Source of the DNA: Stutzerimonas stutzeri
Lineage (GTDB): Bacteria; Pseudomonadota; Gammaproteobacteria; Pseudomonadales; Pseudomonadaceae
Reading direction: 5' to 3'
Assembly: GCA_002339675.1 (NCBI GenBank)
Contig: DDKB01000007.1
Span: 1 to 10,248 of the forward strand
Length of the DNA: 10,248 nt
Below, in pieces: positions 7,014 through 10,248 of this stretch. The translations under genes were made by a program, and so were the position numbers. The notes beneath the pieces were generated by a model. It worked only from the letters and a program-made list of their open reading frames with translations, did not search any database and had not been told where the DNA came from. Positions within the stretch are counted from its first letter, which is position 1. Each line of letters begins with the position of its first letter.

Positions 7014-7307
7014 TCAGGAGACGCGGTACATTTTCATGACGGAGAATTTTTCGGCGGCGCGTTCGATGACGGGCAGCGCTGCCTGGAAATGCGGGGTGGC
7101 CTCGTGCGCAGTCAGCGCCGCTTCGTCTCGCCACTGCTCAACCATATGGAAGGTGCGAGGCTGTTCTGCATCTTTATGAAAGTCGTATTGGATGCAGTCT
7201 GCTTCGGCGCGACTTGCGCCTTGCAGATCCTGCAGCGTCTGCTGGAGCTCATCTTCGGAGCCGGCCTTGGCGACCAATGTGGCAACCAGTGTGAGTGGGG
7301 TGGTCAT
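7014..7307 (-). CDS. Antibiotic biosynthesis monooxygenase (ABM)/YgiN-like small protein
   Basis: This 97-residue protein has the dimeric ferredoxin-like fold of ABM-domain proteins. TPLTLVATLVAKAGSEDEL is the first strand and helix, CIQYDFHKD is a central strand, and TFHMVEQWRDEAALTAHEAT (52-71) is the family's most typical segment. HFQAALPVIERAAEKF is the last helix. E. coli YgiN, a family member, oxidises quinols, but many members have unknown substrates. I chose the ATG at 7307 because AGGAGG lies 4 nt upstream; the frame stays open to 7400 without homology. It ends 10 bp before the downstream dehydrogenase and lies 98 bp after the upstream oxidoreductase. Placement among three reductases supports a role in quinone or aromatic metabolism. 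Confidence 0.88.
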   Translation of the reverse strand: MTTPLTLVATLVAKAGSEDELQQTLQDLQGASRAEADCIQYDFHKDAEQPRTFHMVEQWRDEAALTAHEATPHFQAALPVIERAAEKFSVMKMYRVS

Positions 7308-7405
7308 CGAACCTCCTGTCTGTGCATGTGTGAGAGACGCATCGAGCTGGCATGGGCTTATCGACAGTGACCCTACCGGCCATGCCGCGAAGACCTGCAC
7401 GTGGT

Positions 7406-8395
7406 TTAAAGCGTTACAACAATCTTGCCCACCTGGGCATTCGATTCCATGTACCGGTGAGCCTCGGCCATCTCGTCGAAGCTGAATGTACGGTCGATTA
7501 CCGGCTGCAGCTGCCCAGAGGCGAGCCCTTCGTTGATGAAGTGCTTGGCCCGTTCGAGTTTTTCTTGATCCTGGGTGATCTCGAACAGCTGATAACCACG
7601 CAGCGTCAGATGCTTGCCGAGCAGGTCCATGACCGACACAGGGATATCCCGAGTGTCCAAAGCGCCGTACTGGAAGAAGATGCCGTGGTTCGCCAGTGCC
7701 TTGAGCACCAAGGCCACTTCGGGCCCGCCAACGGGATCGAAGGCCATGCGAGCGCCTTTGCCATGAGTCATCGTCATGACCTCGGCCACCATGTCCTGCT
7801 CCTGCGTCGCAATGACTGCCGCCGCCCCGGCCTGAAGTAAGGCCTCGCGCTTGTCGCTGGTGCGGGTCAGCGCGACAGGAACGGCGCCCACCATGTTCGC
7901 AATCTGGATAGCGGCAAGCCCCACGCTGCTGGACGCCGCACGGATTAGCACCGTCTCGCCGGCCTGCAGCCCACCAAGCTCGATCAGTGCGCCATAGGCA
8001 GTGACAAACTTCATCCAGGTCGCCGCTGCTTCCGTGAAAGAAAGCGCTTCCGGGTGTTTGACCACCGCGTGAGCCGGCGCGTTGACCAATTCACCGTACA
8101 AGCCGTATTCGTCAAAGGAGAACGCGGGCACTACGCTGACCGCATCGCCAACAGCGAAGCCGACCACACCGGGACCCACTGCAGATACGGTCCCAGCCGC
8201 TTCATAGCCCAGCATGGCGGGAAACGTCGGTTCGATGACGTACTGGCCTGTGCGGTACATCACTTCAGCCCGGTTGATGCCGAGCGCCCTGACGTTGATT
8301 TGAACCTCGTTCGCGCCGGGAGCCGGCACGTCGATCTCGTCGATCTGGAGAACCTCCGGTCCACCGGTGCGATGAAAGCGTATGACGCGAGACAT
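7406..8395 (-). CDS. Zinc-independent quinone oxidoreductase-like MDR dehydrogenase
   Basis: This cytoplasmic NAD(P)H-dependent reductase has 329 residues. The N-terminal catalytic domain carries GGPEVLQIDE (11-20), GINRAEVMYRTGQY (39-52) and GYEAAGTVSAVGPGV (63-77), as in Qor-type quinone reductases. The cofactor-binding motif is AASSSVGLAAIQIA (153-166), which carries SSSVG where most relatives have GGVG, a known variation in this subgroup. TWMKFVTAYGAL (126-137) and AFDPVGGP (218-225) are further family segments. The end, MESNAQVGKIVVTL, is complete. GAGGA lies 7 nt upstream of the ATG at 8395. It is second in the operon, 126 bp after the Old Yellow Enzyme gene. This gap is long enough to hold a processing site or secondary promoter, though I see no clear promoter. 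Its substrate is probably a quinone or alpha,beta-unsaturated carbonyl. Confidence 0.92.
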   Translation of the reverse strand: MSRVIRFHRTGGPEVLQIDEIDVPAPGANEVQINVRALGINRAEVMYRTGQYVIEPTFPAMLGYEAAGTVSAVGPGVVGFAVGDAVSVVPAFSFDEYGLYGELVNAPAHAVVKHPEALSFTEAAATWMKFVTAYGALIELGGLQAGETVLIRAASSSVGLAAIQIANMVGAVPVALTRTSDKREALLQAGAAAVIATQEQDMVAEVMTMTHGKGARMAFDPVGGPEVALVLKALANHGIFFQYGALDTRDIPVSVMDLLGKHLTLRGYQLFEITQDQEKLERAKHFINEGLASGQLQPVIDRTFSFDEMAEAHRYMESNAQVGKIVVTL

Positions 8396-8502
8396 AGCGT
8401 AATCCTCAGCTATCTATCGGAAGGGCCGAGCCATGAGCGGCCCAGCCAGGTAGCCACCAGCGCACATCGGCGCTGAGGCAGCGGGCGATTAGGCCATGAC
8501 GG

Positions 8503-8520
8503 CCGTCTTCGCCCCGACGG
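8503..8520 (-). promoter_or_regulatory. Intercistronic hairpin directly after the xenA-like stop codon
   Basis: CCGTC (8503-8507) pairs with GACGG (8516-8520) over an 8-nt loop. It starts 1 bp past the stop codon of the first operon gene and has no T-run after it. It may stabilise the upstream mRNA or partly attenuate readthrough into the second gene. The stem is short, so this is tentative. Confidence 0.3.
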
Positions 8521-8521
8521 A

Positions 8522-9613
8522 TCACTTGTAGCGTTCAAGCCAGTGGGCATAGGGAGCCGGCAAGGTCCAGGACGCACGCTCTACGCCCAGCTCTTGGGCG
8601 GCAAGATAGGACCAATTTGGATTGGCCAGATGTGCTCGCCCAATCATCGCCAAGTCCAGGTGACCGCTCTTGACCGCTTCTTCGGCAACGCTTGGCGTGC
8701 CGAAGCCCCATGCCGAAGCCACTGGTATCCCCGCCTCACGCTTCACGCGCTGGGCAACTTCGCCCATGAAGCCAGGCGCCCAGGGAATGTTGGTTTCAGC
8801 GATGGTGAAACCAATGCTGACGCTCAGCAGATCCAGGCCACCATCTTTGAAGCGACGTGTCAGTTCGATAGCCTCGGTCAGCGTCTGTTCGTCCCGGCCG
8901 TCGTATTCGATAACCCCTAGACGAGCGGTTAGCGGCAGGTGCTCCGGCCAAACCTCACGAACAGCCGCCAGCGTTTCAAGCAGGAAGCGGCTACGGTTGT
9001 CGAAACTGCCGCCGTAGGCGTCATCGCGATGGTTGGAGTGTTCGGAAAGGAACGACTGGGCCAGATAACCATGGGCGAAATGCAGCTCCAGCCACTCGAA
9101 GCCAGCGTCACGCGCACGGCGAGCGGCTGCGACGAAATCCTCACGCACACGGGCAATGTCTTCCAGCGTCATGGCTTGCGGCTGCTTGGCCAAGTGACCG
9201 CCAAAAGCTATGGCCGATGGAGCGATGGTCTGCCAGCCACGGGCGTCATCTTCAGCGATGTGGTCATCGCCTTCCCATGGACGGTTTGCGCTTGCCTTGC
9301 GACCGGCGTGGGCGATCTGCAGGCCGGGGACCGAGCCGGCTGCCTTGATCGACTGCACCACCGGTACGAAGGCCTGGGCCAGCTCATCGTTCCAAATACC
9401 CGCACAGCCAGGAGTGATCCGCCCTTCTGGCGCTACAGCGGTTGCTTCGACAATCACCAACCCCGCCCCGCCACGCGCAAGGGAGGCGTAGTGAACACTG
9501 TGCCACTCGTTGATCAGGCCATCGTTTGACGAGTACATGCACATAGGGGGAATCGCAATACGGTTGCGAAGCGTGACGTCTTTAAGCGTGAAGGGTTGGA
9601 ACAGCGCAGACAT
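8522..9613 (-). CDS. xenA: Old Yellow Enzyme family NADH:flavin oxidoreductase, xenobiotic reductase A-like
   Basis: This FMN-dependent reductase of activated C=C bonds and nitro compounds has 363 residues, the same length as Pseudomonas putida XenA, and can be aligned throughout by eye. The start IPPMCMYSS (21-29) carries Cys25, the flavin-tuning cysteine of the thermophilic-like/YqjM-XenA class, and Tyr27. Further residues expected in this class are Gln99, His178 and His181 in ELHFAHGYL, the proton-donor Tyr183, Arg231 in LTARLGV, and Trp302 in AWGFGTP. IGRAHLANP (324-332) is the phosphate-binding region, and the C-terminal PYAHWLERYK carries Trp358, which in XenA reaches into the partner's active site. 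The ATG at 9613 has GGAG 6 nt upstream. It is the first gene of the operon and is divergent from the ArsR-type gene. Its promoter is visible at 9649-9677. The symbol rests on resemblance, not on a search. Confidence 0.93.
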   Translation of the reverse strand: MSALFQPFTLKDVTLRNRIAIPPMCMYSSNDGLINEWHSVHYASLARGGAGLVIVEATAVAPEGRITPGCAGIWNDELAQAFVPVVQSIKAAGSVPGLQIAHAGRKASANRPWEGDDHIAEDDARGWQTIAPSAIAFGGHLAKQPQAMTLEDIARVREDFVAAARRARDAGFEWLELHFAHGYLAQSFLSEHSNHRDDAYGGSFDNRSRFLLETLAAVREVWPEHLPLTARLGVIEYDGRDEQTLTEAIELTRRFKDGGLDLLSVSIGFTIAETNIPWAPGFMGEVAQRVKREAGIPVASAWGFGTPSVAEEAVKSGHLDLAMIGRAHLANPNWSYLAAQELGVERASWTLPAPYAHWLERYK

Positions 9614-9644
9614 TGGTTTCTCCGAGGGTTGTCTATTACGTTAA

Positions 9645-9664
9645 TTCGATAGTATTCGAACTAT
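9645..9664. promoter_or_regulatory. Putative ArsR operator: two overlapping inverted repeats
   Basis: TTCGA-N6-TCGAA (9645-9660) overlaps ATAGT-N6-ACTAT (9649-9664). Both share the AT-rich core between the divergent genes and cover the -10 box of the reductase operon. ArsR-family dimers typically bind such short AT-rich dyads at their own promoter region. A bound dimer here would block the operon promoter and probably the regulator's own transcription. The assignment to the neighbouring ArsR protein is inferred from position. Confidence 0.6.
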
Positions 9665-9677
9665 GGAGATAGAGCAA
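9649..9677 (-). promoter_or_regulatory. Sigma70-like promoter of the reductase operon
   Basis: On the minus strand, TTGCTC (9677-9672) and TACTAT (9654-9649) are separated by exactly 17 bp. Transcription would begin near 9642, giving a leader of about 28 nt before the ATG at 9613, with GGAG at 9623-9620. This is the best promoter match I found in the window. Confidence 0.6.
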
Positions 9678-9681
9678 ACCC

Positions 9682-9999
9682 GTGTATGCTTCGTTCATGC
9701 GCCCCTACAAACACCCTCCCGTCACTGAATTCGTCCTCGAGCGTCTGCTATACGCCTTGAGCGATCCTGTGCGCCTGGAGATCGTCCGACGCCTTGCCGA
9801 ACTGGGCGAAGCCAGCTGTGGCGAATTGGACGGTGGCCGACCAAAGTCCACCATGTCCCATCACTTCAGGGTGCTGCGAGATGCCGGGTTGGTCCAAACC
9901 CAAACCATCGGCACGACCCATATGAACTCGTTGCGCAGGGATGATTTGAACAATCGATTTCCTGGTTTGCTCGAGACGATCTTATCTCAGCGCGGCTAA
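9682..9999 (+). CDS. ArsR family winged helix-turn-helix transcriptional regulator
   Basis: This small DNA-binding repressor has 105 residues, the usual size for the family. ERLLYALSDPVRLEIVRRLAE (20-40) is the hallmark opening helix pair. SCGELDGGRPKSTMSHHFRVLRDAGLV (45-71) is the helix-turn-helix with its recognition helix, and the following TQTIGTTHMNSLRRDDL forms the wing. The ELCVCDL-type metal site of ArsR/SmtB is absent and the only cysteine is Cys46, so arsenic or zinc sensing is unlikely. The start is uncertain. GTG at 9682 has AGAG 7 nt upstream, while ATG at 9697 gives a 100-residue form beginning MRPYKHP, which looks more like the family start but lacks a visible ribosome binding site. 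It is divergent from the reductase operon, and an operator-like dyad lies between them. It probably represses that operon and itself. Confidence 0.9.
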   Translation: MYASFMRPYKHPPVTEFVLERLLYALSDPVRLEIVRRLAELGEASCGELDGGRPKSTMSHHFRVLRDAGLVQTQTIGTTHMNSLRRDDLNNRFPGLLETILSQRG

Positions 10000-10055
10000 G
10001 GCTGGCTTGAGAGTCAATTCATCGAGGAAGACGCTGAAGACGGCCTGCTTCGAAA

Positions 10056-10079
10056 CCCTGGGCTCCAGTGAGCTCAGGG
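10056..10079. terminator. Strong hairpin downstream of the ArsR gene
   Basis: CCCTGGGCTC (10056-10065) pairs with GAGCTCAGGG (10070-10079) around a CAGT tetraloop, a 10-bp stem with one G-U pair. It lies 56 bp after the regulator's stop codon. No T-run follows on the plus strand, and only TTT follows on the minus strand, so it may be a weak terminator or an RNA-stability element. Confidence 0.45.
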
Positions 10080-10137
10080 ACTACCTCGCCGCTGACTGCG
10101 GAAGCATGACTAGTCCCGACGTAAACGCCTTACCCAG

Positions 10138-10248
10138 ATGGCCTCAATCGAGCAGCTGGAGCGTTTCGCTTGTGCGCAGTATCGGTGGCTCGTCTACAGA
10201 TTACGCCGCTTACGACAGGCCGCTAGTGGCCGGTTAGCGACGGCCTGA
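10138..10248 (+). CDS. Doubtful 36-codon ORF at the right edge
   Basis: An ATG frame encodes 36 residues, very rich in Arg, Leu and Ala (MASIEQLERFACAQYRWLVY onward), and its TGA is the last codon of the window. I recognise no family, see no Shine-Dalgarno sequence, and the frame overlaps a GC-rich inverted repeat (CAGGCCG at 10216-10222 with CGGCCTG at 10241-10247). It could equally be non-coding DNA. Confidence 0.15.
   Translation: MASIEQLERFACAQYRWLVYRLRRLRQAASGRLATA

Noticed and set aside
9682..9999. Arsenic or metal resistance locus, because of the ArsR-family regulator
   Set aside because: The regulator lacks the metal-binding cysteine motif, and no arsenate reductase or arsenite pump is nearby.
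10007..10237. Plus-strand frame of 76 codons after the regulator
   Set aside because: There is no recognisable family, no good ribosome binding site, and it runs through the strong hairpin. Composition is not protein-like.
5288..10239. A 13-bp direct repeat, TGGCCGGTTAGCG, at 5288-5300 beside the recombinase remnant and at 10227-10239 near the right edge, suggestive of attachment sites around the reductase operon
   Set aside because: One 13-bp match is expected by chance in a window this size. The recombinase is broken, and the operon looks like ordinary chromosomal DNA.

Overview
This window is a mosaic stretch of a fairly GC-rich proteobacterial genome, most likely a Pseudomonas or close relative. 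The best clue is the protein encoded at 9613-8522. It has exactly the length and active-site layout of Pseudomonas xenobiotic reductase A. The window contains no rRNA, tRNA or CRISPR. Nearly all intact genes lie on the minus strand, while two recombinase remnants on the plus strand separate the functional blocks.

Layout. (1) 1-164: no recognisable gene. (2) 165-1632, minus strand: an AraC-type regulator followed by a LysE/RhtB-type exporter, a common regulator-efflux pair. An 18-bp inverted repeat sits at the exporter start. (3) 1650-1919, plus strand: the C-terminal remnant of a serine resolvase, abutting the start of the AraC gene. (4) 1969-4841, minus strand: two exported-protein genes. 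One is a secreted protein with a probable TIM-barrel glycosidase-like fold. The other is a membrane-anchored polysaccharide deacetylase. They look like an orphan piece of an exopolysaccharide locus. (5) 4842-5352: about 500 bp with no convincing gene. (6) 5353-5865, plus strand: a tyrosine recombinase truncated in its catalytic domain. (7) 5984-9999: the most coherent unit. Four minus-strand genes run in the order Old Yellow Enzyme (xenA-like), quinone-oxidoreductase-like MDR, small ABM/YgiN-like protein, and TIGR02817-type MDR dehydrogenase. A small ArsR-family regulator is transcribed divergently. (8) 10000-10248: a strong hairpin and one doubtful micro-ORF.

How the genes fit together. The four-gene block combines three NAD(P)H- or flavin-dependent reductases of activated double bonds or quinones with a small quinol-monooxygenase-like protein. 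This suggests a detoxification operon for electrophilic enones, quinones or nitro compounds. The 68-bp divergent intergenic region holds a good sigma70-like promoter for the operon (TTGCTC, 17 bp, TACTAT). Two overlapping inverted repeats cover its -10 box, as expected for repression by the neighbouring ArsR protein. That protein lacks the classical metal-binding motif and has a single cysteine, so an organic or redox signal is more likely than a metal. I found no clearly unprecedented system. The ArsR-controlled reductase operon and the orphan deacetylase pair most deserve a second look.
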